DNA of 64,000 bases from Saururus chinensis (GCA_035235625.1 CP141150.1:28350756-28414755); one strand, 5' to 3'; positions 9,856 to 22,505 are shown, counted from the stretch's first letter. Notes: a model not told the origin generated them from the letters alone. Made by a program: numbers and translations.

Positions 9856-12800
9856 TATAACATCTGGGAATTTTATAAATTCCCGAAGTTGACCATGGGA
9901 AATTGGAGTGTTAAACCCCTTGACCTTCTTATGAGAATAACTTCATAATCCTTTTGAATTGGAATATGGATAGAAAGTAGATGGAAAGAACTTCGAAACG
10001 CCACCAAGAACGCATGAATTGGAGTTCGGATAAGGGAGATACGACTGTTCGAAATTGATCATAACACATAGGGCCTGTTTACCCGAATTGGACGCGTAAA
10101 TTAACCGTTTAGATCGCTTTACAGGCCCGATTAATTAATATTTCGAAATTATATTTTAAATGTCCAATTAAGTGGCTTAATTAGAGGAGTTTTGGCCCAA
10201 CTTTTAGAGGGATTAGGGTTCCTAATCCCTATGTTTATAAATAGATAATTAGGGCTCTTGGGGGGGGGGGGGGGGGAGCCGCCTATGGAATTTTCTAGTG
10301 AGGGTCCAGTGACGCTTTGGCGGTGGTGGATCGACAACAAATCGGCAATTGAGGTAGGACCCTTTTGTTAGACTTCGAGTTGAATTTAGTGATAGGTTTT
10401 GATGATTAAATACGAATGTAATTTGTATGAAGCAGTCATTGTTCGTAATTTAGTGGAACGGTAATTTTACTGTACATCTGGTATTGGTTCTTTTCGATGG
10501 CGGCCGACCAGTCACCAGTTGAACTCAGGGCTAGGTTGGTTGGAATCGCCTCTGAATGGTGGACCAACCTATGCCGGCCCTATGGCCAGCCGAGGCGACT
10601 TTAGCTACGGCTGGTGGTGGAAAGTTTGCATAGAAAAAAAGGAATCGGAGCTGTTGGCCGCGGACTGGAGTGGAGCAGCCACCCATCGACGGTGGGGCTT
10701 GGCCCATTGGATTCACTGCTCGTCAGAGAATCGGATTGGCCCGGCCTCAAGACTTGGTCGTGGCTGCCTTTGCAACCATTGGCGTCCAGCATGCATCTAG
10801 CCAAATAAAAAAAAAAGCATCTTTGGCCTTGGCTGGCCACTGGGCAGTGGCGGGGGTGAGACCCATTGAGATCGTTGTCTGGCAGCAATTCGATGGAGCC
10901 CAGCCCACCACCCCACCGTGGCGGCCAGGGGCGCCACCGCTAGAGGCAGAAACGCCTCTGGCTGGATGCGGTGAAGATGACCAGCAACGCGGGTCATCGA
11001 CCCTAACCTTATATTCTCAGATGCGGTTTGATTCTGATGTACAAAAAAAAAAGGGAGTGAATCAGGTCCGATTCAGGGGGATAAATATGTCAAAAAAATT
11101 TAGAAAAATTACCAATGGATTTGAGAATAAAATGCTAGTATTTTAAAATTTCCAGTTTGTCATTTAGAATTGTCTATGCCATATTTATAATCCAACGTTA
11201 TTACATTAAGATTTAAAATATAATATTTTAAATATCGCGTTAGTGGTTAAACAATTGATTCTTGTATTTGAAATACAACGTTAGTTAAAAATCTTAGGAT
11301 TGTGATTTGAGAGGATTTTGCTGGAAACTTATAACATAAAAGTGAGATTTTACAACACCACCTCTAGAGGTGGTATTAGAAAATGACAGAAGCACTGGAA
11401 AAGGGAGGCCGACATTCACTAGAAAATGAAGGCCGGCACGCACTAGAGGTCGATACCAATATGGTACAGGGGGTGATACGCCCCCCACATGTATCATCAA
11501 TACGTACCGGCCGTATCGGGCATATGATATCGATACGTATCGATACTCTAATATTTTAATATATTTTTTATTTTAAAAAATATTTTTTAATTTTTTTTCT
11601 TTCTTAAAAATAAAAATATAATTCCAATCCAACCTCTTCTAATGACTATGTTTTTATTATATTAAAAATATTTTTAAAAAAAATTATATGATATCAATAT
11701 AAGTGGGTCTATATAGTTTACATAATTTTTTTTTAAAATATAGTGCTCCACAATTATGCATTTACTTAAACATCTACCATATGAGTTTCTCAATAATATT
11801 CATATGACTCATTAAATATCTTATTTGATTTTAAAATAAATTAATTTTAGAACACTTAATATGGGGCAGAGGGAATAATAGTTTATAGAGGACAGAGGGA
11901 GTAAAGTGTATGGTTCTAAAATATAATAATTTTAGAGCACTCGTATCAGTTTATACGACCTTCTAAAATGAAGTATTATAATAATATATTATTAGTTATA
12001 ATATTTTTTTATGTATATCAAAGGGTTTACGACCGTTTTGGCGCGTACCAAGCATATCATCGACACGTACCCGTATCTGTGATTATCGATACTACCATCC
12101 GTATCGATACCATGGAAGGCTGTATCAATACGGATAAGAGTATCGATGACTATAAAAAAATAATTTTTTAAATCAAAAAATATTTTTAAAATATAGTATC
12201 AATACGTATCGGCCGTATCGATATGGTATGGCCGATACGGCCATTACGTATCGATAATTATAGTGGGGGGTGTATCGCCCCCCATACTGTACTGATATCG
12301 GCCGATATGGGTATGTATCAGCCGATATGCACCCGTATCGGCCGATACGGCCTTCCATGATCGATACTGCCTTCCATAGCTTGGAGGAGGTTGCCATTTT
12401 CATGCAGCGACTAGAGCTTGGTGGAGGCCACCATCCTTGCCAAAGAAACCATTGTGGCCAGGTAACGTCTCATCTCACCCTCCAATAGCCGTTGACTTCC
12501 ATTCTTTGTTTTGATTTTTTTCCTCCGCATACCCTATTGCCTACTCCGCTCATGACCACCTCTCGCATTTTTTCAAATTATGGATTAGTCAAATTTTAAA
12601 ATTATAGATAAAAAATTTTAGGAGTTAATTATTTTGAAATCAACAATGCAAATCCCGGGATTCTAGTAATACAAGATTTGGGTATCCAAATATTTTAAAA
12701 TTTGGCAATTCAAATCTTAGAATTTGGATTATATTCTAAAATCTCATATTTTAAATCCAATATTTAAAATTTTGATTGACTAACCCCCTGTAAGAGATTT

Positions 12801-15273
12801 AGGAGAATTCTAACCAAGTTTTATACTTGGTAAAAATCTCATAGACTATAAAATAATCTTTTTACCCCTTATAGTTAAATTATCGGGTGAAAACCACTTA
12901 CCTGACTTCGGGGCTCCGGTTCAGGGGCCTATGGGTTGATTAAAAAATTGATAAAATTCTTAGTAAGATTTTAATAGGTAACCTAATTATAGGCTAAACC
13001 ACATAGTGAGGAAGAATCCCAGTGAATGGGTAATTAACTATCTTGTCCCTAGAGTTAATCATAAACTGTTAAGTTAACCAAAGTCGGTTAAAGGGGTTCA
13101 CGACCTTGTCACACGGCATAAAAATTACACAAAGTCCATGAAGTCCAGTAGTACGCTTGAGTTAAATTTTGGACCTATTGGATGTCAATAAGGCCTTAAA
13201 CTAAATGATAGAAATACCCCTTTGAGTAGACCTGCCCACATTCGTATGAATGGAAGCGCAAAACAATTTGAGAGTGGAGCCTCCTGTGAGGATAATGACT
13301 TAAAATAAATAAAAGGGTAGTGAGATGACCAAACGACCTAAGGGAAAGTACCATACCTTAGGTGGTAGAATTACCCTAATGCCCTTAAGGGCAGTATGTT
13401 CCGTTTCTGCCAAAACTAATAACCTAACTACCAAGAGTTAGGGTATACTATAGTGATTTTAAATGACTTCAAAAAGAAGGGATGTGAATAGTAAGTAACA
13501 CGAAGACCTTGTTAGGTCACAATGTCACGGAAAATAAAGGGAAAAACCCTAATTCTCAGGGTTTAAGGCAGCGTATTGCGCATGTCTGCAACCCTATACA
13601 TCAATCAACTAAAGTATTATATACGTAACTCGTGTGATACATTAATTATTTACACTATCGGGCTTGAATTCGCTGAGCCCTAGCCCTGTAAATGAGTGCA
13701 ATGGGCCTTCATTTATTATTTATGCACTTATATGTTTGCATGTTATTTATGTTGCTTAATCTGTTGCATGCTTTTGTTATTAATGCGTAAGTTACATCAA
13801 TAACGTAAGGTTAATAAAGACTAATCAAGAGATATTGGTTATGGGATTGGGAGAGGACATCTAATCAACATAAAGACTAAAATACCCTCAATAGGATATG
13901 AGACTGGTTTATAGAGTGAACGGGGCCCAGACATAGAATTTTACCTTGGTTAATGAACCAAGGGTGGTTATGGGATATTTTTTGAGCCATAGCTTAGTGG
14001 ATGAGTTATTTATTGGGCCGATTCACAAGGTGAAGAGGACCCAAATGGTTGGATGAATACTTGACTGGATGAAAATAATCTAGTCTAAGTTTTAGATGTC
14101 GGGGGAGTCAATGGTTATAAAGACCTGATGCTTCTATGGATACATTAGTAATGTCTTATAAGACATTTTTTCCCCCAAAGTTGGGGAATGGTGGAGATTG
14201 CAATACGCTTCTTCATCGCCATAATGGTTTGTGTATCAACTAAAGGGCCTTTACTGTGGCTCTTCCGCAGAGTTGGGTATTGTCCAGAGAGGTCTCTACC
14301 ACGGTTTTCCTGTAGGTTTTCCCATGACTATATAGTGCGTATGAAAAACAGAGTTCTATGAGCATTATGGAAGGCTTGTGCTTCTCGCCAATCTGTGTCC
14401 ATGAGCACAATTGGGATCCTCTTCTCCAGATTCGGGGCAGGCTATTGATGGCCCTTGGGATTTGGGTCAAGCTTTTGTTAAGCAGTCTACTCTAATGTTG
14501 GAGTCCTTTGTCCAGAGATTTCTCGAGGGGCGAGTTATCTCTGAGTGTATGCAGATTTGATAGTATTAATTATTGAATAGGAGTTGTGAGATAATTAATA
14601 ACTTTGTTTGATAATTGCTTGTTAATTAGACAAGTGGAACGATTAAAGGACTTGCATAAAATGTAGGTTGTTTGAAAATACGTAAGCATTTCATGTGTGA
14701 TGCTATGCTTCTTAGGATACTGTAGTTTTAAGTAGAACTACGTTTGGATCCGATCTTGTTAGAACATTGTAGATGTTGTTTAATGAGTACGTAGGCAACT
14801 AACATCTGGTGATGTTAGCCTGATCTGAAAAATATTATTAAAACATTTTTCCCCTTTGGAAGCTCTTCTCCTGAAGGTAGAGAGGTTCCATTGTTGTTGT
14901 TGTTGTTGTTGTTGTTTGGTTTGGTTGGTTACAGATTCTTCAGGCGACGACAAGTGAGACCAAGAGGCGAGCACAAGATGAAGTTCCTCGTTTCTACAAT
15001 TATGGTACGTAGTGACTCTTTAGCATGAGAGTCAACTTGTTATTTATTTTCAAACGGATGACGGACTTGTACTTAGATGGATGAGTTGTTCTTACTAAAT
15101 TTTGAAATGTGTAATAATATCATATGATTTAATATTCGTACTTGTGAACCCCAGTTATCATGACCTGGATATATCGAAGGGTTTGTTTTATATTTAAGAA
15201 AGAAAGAAAAAATTTTCTTGTGACTTATCATTTGTGCGGTTTAAAAAGGCATTTCAAAATCCGGGTCATGACA
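9856..15273 (+). mobile_element. Solo LTR of a large-LTR gypsy element (Tekay/Del-like)
   Basis: A 5.4-kb insertion flanked by a perfect 5-bp repeat TCATT (9851-9855 and 15274-15278). The right end reads CCGGGTCATGACA. The copy at 1533-2450 shows the empty site (AAAGTTCACTACTTTACTGG). It contains no gag or pol. Much of it (about 13000-14780) matches the truncated element at 58354-62048, and its start resembles the 3' LTR start at 42085. A long G-run lies at 10260-10276 after a TATA-like stretch. This looks like one long terminal repeat left after recombination. It carries a nested GATACG element at about 11450-12320. Confidence 0.75.
11450..12320. mobile_element. Unclassified element with GATACG palindromes
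   Basis: AT-rich insert whose two ends are inverted copies. The left end has tggtacagggggtgatacgc followed by ccccccacatgtatc; the right end has agtggggggtgtatcgcccc then ccatactgta. Many interspersed copies of CGTATCGGCCGATACGG-like palindromes surround both ends. There is no coding capacity. A second, right-truncated copy lies at 62262-62835. Superfamily not determined; a clear target duplication was not identified. Confidence 0.6.
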
Positions 15274-15278
15274 TCATT

Positions 15279-15966
15279 ACTTTACTGGGATCACGTCAGT
15301 ATATAGTCCAACGGAATGTCACTTCACTGCCGAAACTTGCTTTGGGGTAAAAAATTTCAAAGTTGCCTTTCAAAAACAAGAAGAATCGAACTTTGCAAAA
15401 ATCAACTGGAGTTTTTTCAAAATTGCTTGTGGGATGGGTTGGAAATCGGAACTCACGCTGTGTGTTCGCTTCTCACTGCTTAGATTATCAAAATCACCGA
15501 TGGAATGGGTTGAAAATTGGAACTCAAGCTGCGTATTCACTTCTCACTAAGAAATCTTGTCTGTGAAGTCAGTTTGCATGTAAATGCGACCGTGTAAAGG
15601 GTTTACACGATATAAAACCCTAAACCCTGGCAAAGGGTATTTATGTCTAAAACTTTCCTTATATCATTTAAGTCTGGGTGTTGGCATTTTTTTTAAATCA
15701 AGGGAATATAGAATATTGTGTTCTTCGGCCAGGCAATATAGAAAAACATTTTTTTGCAACACTTTTGTATGCACCGTAAATAGTAGTTTTTAACAATGTT
15801 TTTTGTATTGCATCGCTAATAAAAGCATCTTTAATAAATTTTTTTATTGTGGTATATCCTTGTTTTGCTCATATAAAAACTTTGTAATTATTTTTATTGA
15901 CTAATGTATAAGGGTATAATATACTTAGATACAAAATCTTATATAATTACTCTCTCTATGCACCGT
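15279..15966. repeat. Continuation of duplicated non-coding segment
   Basis: Right-hand continuation, across the solo LTR insertion, of the segment that starts at 9612. It matches 1755-2450 almost base for base over long stretches (for example tttactgggatc, aaaccctaaaccctg). No gene is seen in it. It runs straight into the copia fragment at 15968. Confidence 0.7.
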
Positions 15967-15967
15967 G

Positions 15968-16864
15968 ATCTTTGACATATATTATTTAAATAGATGACAT
16001 GCTTTATTTCAAATATAATAATTTTATGAGACGTCACACAAGTGGCCCCTCCTTGTCAACTTTGCAATCCGTGTGGGCATACGGTACTACATTGCCCTCA
16101 CCACTTTGATCCGCCACCATCCTCTGCTGCCAATCCCTTACATGTTGTTGGTCCTTCGGACTCTACTTAGTATCCTAATTTGGGCAGTACTCATCATATG
16201 GTGAACGATCTATCGGCTCTCTCTTGACCATTCTCCTTATCTTGACAATGCTCAGATTGTTGTTGGTATTGGCTCAACTCAGGTTTGCCAATTTCTCATT
16301 CTGGCTCTTCTCGATTATCTCCCTCTTTGGTGTTTAATGTTGTGACAATATTATCTATCTTTCGTCTAGCTAAAGATCATGATTGTATTGTGGTATCCAT
16401 CTCGTGTGGTTTTCTTATTAAGGATTGGAGGAGGACGGGAAACATTCTCCTGCAATGGCTGAGTAAGAATGGTTTGTACCAGTTGACATCTACAAATAAG
16501 GCATCATCCCTGTCTCTCTACTTGATGAACGTGTCTAACTTAGACACCCCTCCACTGCAATTGTCCACTCTATAATTAATAAATGTGGCTCGCCATTGTC
16601 GACCCCTCTTAAAAATAAATTTTGTGAGGCACATCAATTAGGCAAATGACATAGCTTGACTTTTGTTCCATCCCAATCTAAGGCTTCTCAAGGCCTTGAT
16701 CTTTTATTTGCTGATGTTTGGGGACCAGCCCCTATTTCTTTTGTTTATGGATTTCGTTATTATTTATCTTTAATTGATTGTTATAAACCGTTTTACTTGG
16801 TTATTTTCATTAACAAGCAAGCCACATATATTTGGAGTTTTTACACGGTTTCACAAATTTATTA
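15968..16864 (+). mobile_element. Ty1/copia fossil, gag to integrase fragment (copy 4)
   Basis: Fourth copy of the copia fragment. It shows gag knuckle, protease, GAG-pre-integrase (near 16285-16575) and early integrase (near 16656-16850). It is broken, with several breaks. Unlike the other copies it is cut short at 16864 and joined directly to the tail of an LRK10L first exon. Confidence 0.8.
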
Positions 16865-17822
16865 AGACCCATGTGCTTCTGCCATGATCGCCCCCACAAA
16901 GCTAGATGTTAGTCTTCTACTCTCTCAATTTTGTTCTCTAAATTAAGAAACATTGCAATAGTAATGGGTAATTGTGGAAGTGAGTGTACGAGGAAATTGT
17001 TTGTTCAATGTTTTATCCAATATCATCTCCTCATACTTTTAATCTCCAGGTAAAATATTACACTGCTAGAATTTTTTGAGAGTTAACTCTCTTATCTTCA
17101 GGTCTGAAAGTCTGAACTCAAGCCTCTTAGCTGTTTTTCTTTGGTGGCTGGTACGTCAAGCCTCACAGCTTCGCAACAAAACAACGCAGCTATGCGTTGG
17201 TGTTTTAAACCGGATGTGGCTCGACTCGGTGAGCCCGGTTCAGAAGAAAACATTTTCTGAACCAGTTCGAAACGGTTTTGCAGATTTTGAGACCCATCCA
17301 TTCATTTTGACTAGGTTGATTGGAAAGGAAACAAAAAACAATTTTAAGGGGTGTAGACTTATTTAAAAAATAGAATTAAAATTCGGTTGAACTAATTTTG
17401 TGAAATAGTGTGGAATCAGAATTGAGTTTGGTAACAGAATTTTTTAGGAGATTTTGATGAAACTTTCAATTTATTTCTCAAACTTTAGTTTTAGTTCATT
17501 CTCAAACTTTTAATGAGTGTAACTTTTTCTCCTAAATTTGGATTCACATCTTAATACCATTATACCCGTATCGACGAATCACTTATATCATATGTTTCTC
17601 GAGGTTTAAATCAATACAAGAAGAAGATATCAGAGAGTAACAAAATTTTTAATTTTGAAACGGGGCCTATGAGCTGAAATTGCGAGATTTTTTTTCAAAT
17701 TGTCCACCCATTCTTACATCCTTTTCTAGAGAGAGATGCCAAAATCTTCAGTACCTACCCAACGAACTCTACAATTTCACCTCTATGAAATTGCTTGACT
17801 TTCGTCATGTAGAGGCCAAACG
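16865..17822 (+). pseudogene. LRK10L exon-1 tail and intron-1 fragment
   Basis: Begins with the last codons of an LRK10L first exon (CFCHDRPHKARC, near 16871-16906) including the splice donor GTTAGT, followed by intron 1 sequence matching 28592-29560 of the intact gene. Near 17700-17815 it carries the LRR-like remnant (ERCQNLQYLPNELYN). It ends at about 17822 in another copia fragment. Both ends are illegitimate junctions with copia. Confidence 0.75.
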
Positions 17823-18361
17823 ATACACGATGAATGGCTTGTACCAGTTGGCATCTACAAATAAGGCATCATCCCTGTCTCTCTAGTTGATGAACGTGTC
17901 TAACTAAGACACCCCTCCCCTCCAATTATCCACTCTATAATTACTAAATGTGGCTTGCCATTGTCTACCCCTCTTAAAAATAAATTTTGTGAAGCACATC
18001 AATTAGGCAAATCACACAGCTTGCCTTTTGTTCCATCCCAATCTAAGGCTTCTCAGGACCTTAAACTTTTATTTGCTGACATCTGGGGACCAGCCCCTAT
18101 TTCTTTTGTTTATGGATTTCGTTATTATTTATCTTTAATTGATTGTTATAACCATTTTACTTGGTTATTTTCATTAACATGCAAGCCAAAGATATTTGGA
18201 GTTTTTACATGGTTTCACAAATTTATTAAGAACTATTTGGGTCTCAAACTCAAAGTTTTTCAGAGTGATGGTGGTGGCAAATTTGTAAACTCCAACTTTA
18301 AAAAATATTTGTCCTCCAACAGTATTTTCATAGGCTTTCCTACCCTCATATGCTATAATAG
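17823..18361 (+). mobile_element. Ty1/copia fossil, pre-integrase to integrase fragment (copy 5)
   Basis: Copia GAG-pre-integrase end and integrase core (CEAHQLGKSHSLPF near 17990, DIWGPAPISF near 18080, QSDGGGKFVNS near 18265). This is the best-preserved integrase segment of the family here, yet broken and lacking everything downstream. The complete CACTA element at 18365 is inserted at its right edge. Confidence 0.85.
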
Positions 18362-18989
18362 TGTCACTACAACAAAAAGGACTATTAGTGACGCACTTAT
18401 GCGTCGCTAATAGTCTCCTAAGCGTCGCTACTGCCTTTTAGCGATGTATAATAAACGTCACTAAAAGCGTCGAAAAAAGTGTCGTTGCTATTACCTATTA
18501 GCGACGTATATAAACAAACGTCGCTAATTATAGTATTAGCGATGTTTAATATACGTCGCTAATAATAAGTTATTAGCGACATATATTGTCTAGCGTCGCT
18601 AATGATAATCTATTAACGACACTTTCTTTACGTCGCTAAATAAAAATTTATTTTTAAAAAAAATAAGTTATTAGCGACGTATATTTATACACGTCGCTAA
18701 TAATTACTTATTAGTGATGTTTATGTATACGTCGCTAATATAAAATCATTTAAAAAAAAATAAAAACAAAATTATTAGTGACGCATAGAGAAAGCGTTGC
18801 TAATAATTACTTATTAGCGACGCTCTCTATAAGTCGCTAATAAATTAAAAAAATTTTAAAAAATTAAAATTAAATTATAATTATAATTAATTAGTATTAA
18901 TGACGCTTACAAAACGTCGCTATTTAGTAGTAGCGACGCTTTGTAAGCGTCGCTAATACTTTAATTAATTTTAAAAAATCCCCGGTGGG

Positions 18990-19600
18990 CCACTAGGCCC
19001 ACCGGGGGAGGGAGGAGGGTGCGGCTGGGGGATTGGGTGGGGGCTACTGGGGAGAGGGGCCGGCTGGGGAAAGGGAGGGGGAGCTAGGGAGAGGGAGGGG
19101 GAGCGGGGAACTAGGGAGAGGGGGGACTGGGAGGGAGGGGTGAGCCGGAGGGGGACTGAGAGGGAGGGGTGAGCCGGGGGAGGACCGGGAGGGGGAGCGG
19201 GAGGGAGAGGGGAGTCGGGGAGAGAGAAGGGAGCCAGAGGGGGGACCGGGAGGGAGGGGTGAGCCGGGGGGGGGAGGACCGGGAGGGGGAGCGGGAGGGA
19301 GAGGGAGCTGGGGAGAGAGATGGGAGCCGGAGGGGGCGACCGGGAGGGAGGGGGGCTGCCGGAATCCGGCTCAGAAAGGGTTGGGGAAGGGCGGCGGACG
19401 GCGAGTGGTCAACGGAGGAGGGAGAGGAGGGGCGGCTTGGCAGTTGAAGCCCGGCGGAGGAGAGCAGAGAGGCGGACAGCGGGTGGTCAAAGGAGGAGGG
19501 AGGAGAGGAGGGGCGGCTCGGCGGTCGGAAGCCTGGCGGTGGAGGAGAGCAGAACAGCGGTGGGGGAAATTTCAGAGGGGGGGGGGAGATATAAAGCGTG
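18990..19600. repeat. GGGA-rich low-complexity tract inside CACTA
   Basis: Purine-rich tandem units such as gggaggggtgagccggggg repeat several times, followed by partly repeated units around gtggtcaaaggaggaggg and ggaggagagcagag. Open frames through it have arginine-glycine-only composition and are not genes. It lies between the left subterminal array and the CT-rich interior. Confidence 0.8.
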
Positions 19601-19817
19601 GGCGAAGTTTCGCCCGCACTTTGAATTTTTTTTTTTTAAAATAGTTTTAGCGATGCTCTATACGAGCGTCGCTATTAACTTATCTTTAGCAACGCTTACT
19701 TATAAGCGTCGCTAATATATAGGCCTTTAGCATCATTAAAATGCGTCGCTAATTATGTATCTTTAGCGACGCTTATCAATAAGCGTCGCTATAAATAATT
19801 TTTTACATTTTTTATCC

Positions 19818-19972
19818 TCTCTCCACCCTCCCTCCTCCCTCTCTCCCTTCCTCCCTCTCTCTCTCTCTTATGTCTCTCTCTTTCTCTCTGTCTCTCTCCT
19901 CACTTACTCTCTCTCTCTCTCTCTCTCTCTCTTCCCTCCCCCTCTCTCTCCTCCCTCTCTCTCTCTCTCTCT

Positions 19973-20017
<45 letters not shown>

Positions 20018-22505
20018 CTATCCCTCTCCTATCTCTCTCTCTTCCCTCTTTCTCTCTCCCTCCTCCCTCTCTCTCCTCTCTCTTCTCTATCCCTCTCCTC
20101 TCTATCTCCCTTCCCTCTTTCTCTCTCTCTCCTCACACTCTCCTCCCTCCTCTCTCTCCCCTCTCCTCCCTATCTCTCTCTCCCTCTTCTCTCTCTCCTC
20201 TCTCTCCTCCCTCCCCTCTCTCTCTCTCTCTCCCTTCTCTCTCCTCTCTCTCCCCCCTCTCTTTTCAATTAATTCTCTATGCGTCGCTACTTCTCCTCTT
20301 TCTCTCTCTCCACTCTCTCTCCTCCCTCTTCTCTCTCCTCTCTCTTCTCTCTCTCTCCTCCCTCCCTCTCTCCCCCTCTCTCCTCCCTCTCCTCTCTCTC
20401 TCCTCCCCTCTCTCCTCTCCTCTCCCTCTCTCTCTCTCCTCCCTCTCCCTATCTCCCTCTCTCTCTCTCTCTCCTCCCCTCTCTCTCTCTCTCTCTCTCC
20501 TCCTCTCTCTCTCTCTCTCCTCTCCCTCTCTCTCTCTCTCTCCTCCCTCTCCCCCATCTCCCCTCTCTCTCTCTCCCTCCCTCTCTCTCTCTCCCCTCTC
20601 TCCTCTCCTCTCCTCTCTCTCTCTCTCTCTCTCTCTCCTCCCTCTCCCTCTCTCTCTCTCCTCCCTCTCCCTCTCCTCTCTCTCTCCTCCCTCTCCTCTC
20701 TCCTCTCCTCTCCTCTCCCTCTCTCTCTCCTCCCTCTCCCCTATCTCCCTCTCTCTCTCCTCCCCTCTCTCCTCTCTCTCCCCCTCTCCTCTCACTCCCC
20801 CTCTCCTCTCTCCTCTAATTTCAATTTTTTATAATTTTATATTTTTAAAAATTAATTTTAAAAATAAAAAAGTAAAATAAAGTAAATACTAATAGCGACG
20901 TATATTCCTATACGTCACTATTAGTATTTTATTTTAATTATTTTTTTATTTAAAAAAATTAATAAATCAAAATAAAATCCTCTCACCCTCCCTCTCTTCC
21001 CTCCCCTCTCCTCTCTTTCTCACCACTCTCTCTCTCCCCTCTCCTCTCTCCTCCCTCTCCCCTATCTCCCCCTCTCTCTCCTCCCCTCTCTCCTCTCTTC
21101 TCCCTCTCTCTCTCCTCCCCTCTCTCCTCTCTCTCTCCCCCTCTCTCTCCTCTCTCTACCCCCTCCCTCCCTCCCCTCTCTCTATCCTCCCCTCTCTCCT
21201 CCCTCCCCTCTCTCTATCCTCTCCTCTCCCCTCTCCTCTCTCTCTCTATCCTCTCCTCTCCCCTCTCCCCTCTCTCTATCCCTCTCCTCTCCCCTCTCCC
21301 TCTCTCTCTATCCTCTCTCTCCCCTCTCTCCTCTCTCTCTCTCCTCCCTCCTCTCTCTCTCTATCTCCCTCACTCCCCTCTCCTCTCTCTATCTCCTCCC
21401 TCTCTCCTCTCTCTCTCCTCCCTCTCTCTCCCTCACCTCTCTTTCCCTCCCTCGCTCTCTCTCTCTCCCCCCTCTCCTCTCTCCTATAATTCCAATTTTT
21501 TATAATTTTTTATTTAAAAATTAATAAAAAAAATTTAAAATAAAAAACACAATTCTTCTCCCCCTCTCCTCTCTCTTCCCTCCCGTCTCTCTCTTTCCGC
21601 TCCCCTCTCTCTCTTCCCTCCCCTCTCCCTCACTTCACCCCCTTCTCTCTCCTCCCTCTCTCTCTCCTCCCTCTCCCCTCTCTCTCCTCCCCCTCTCTCC
21701 TCTCTCTTTCTCTCCCCTCTCTCCCCTCCCTCCCTCTCTCTCTCCCCCCTCTCCTCTCTCCTCTAATTTCAATTTTTTATAATTTTATATTTTTAAAAAT
21801 TAATTTTAAAAATAAAAAAGTAAAATAAAGTAAATACTAATAGCGACGTATATGAATATACGTCGCTATTATTAGAGGTATTCGCGACATATAATATTAT
21901 ATGTCGCTAATACATGTACTAATAGCGATGTATATTCCTATACGTCGCTATTAGTATTTTATTTTAATTATTTTTTATTTAAAAAAATTAATAAAATTAA
22001 TAAAAAAATTAAAAAATAAAATAAAATCCTCTCACCCTACTTCTCTTCCCTCCCCTATCCCCTCTCTCTTCCCTCCCCTCTCCTCTCTTTCTCTCCTCTC
22101 TCTCTCTCTCGCGTCTCCTCTCCTCTCTCTCTCTCTCCTCTCTTTCTCTCTCTCTCTCTCTCTTCCCTCCCCCTCTCCCTCTCTCCTTTCTCTCTCTTCC
22201 CTCCCCCCTCTCCCTCTCTCCTTTCTCTCTTCCCTCCCTCCCCCTCTCTCTGCTCTCTCTCTCTCTTCCCTCTCCTCTCCTCTCCTCTCTCTCTCTGTCT
22301 CTTTCCTATCCCTCTCCTCTCTCTTTCTCTTCCCTATCCTCTCCTCTCTCTCTCTCTCTCACTCTTCCCTATCCTCTCTCTCTCCACCCTCTCTCTCTCC
22401 TCTCTCTCCTCCCTCTCCCTCTCTCTCCACCCTCTCCCTTCTCTCTCTCTCTCTCTCTTCCCTCTCCTCTCTCTCCTCTCTACCTACACACTATCTCTCC
22501 TCTAA
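19818..22505. repeat. Modular CT-tract array inside CACTA
   Basis: Long polypyrimidine tracts (about 19818-20817, 20988-21485, 21555-21768 and 22028-22502) alternate with near-identical AT-rich spacers (aattttttataattttatat) that in most modules also hold one or two TAGCGACG hairpin units. The repeated order of CT tract, AT spacer and hairpin suggests internal tandem amplification. The long Ser-Leu open frames here come from the (CT)n composition and are not coding. Confidence 0.85.

Noticed and set aside
10519-11146. GC-rich open frames up to 158 codons
   Set aside because: Lie inside the solo LTR; the matching region of the LTR at 58354 (59005-59811) has different frames open on both strands, so they are not conserved as coding.
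19169-19715. Gly/Arg-rich open frames of 92-131 codons
   Set aside because: Come from the GGGA-rich repeat inside the CACTA; composition only, and they run into the transposon hairpin units.
19870-20880. Open frame of 336 codons rich in Ser, Leu and Pro, with overlapping Arg/Glu frames on the other strand
   Set aside because: Produced by the (CT)n tract of the CACTA element; only a few amino acids are used and there is no domain. The same holds for frames near 42844, 43464, 45119, 48288, 56446 and 56671.
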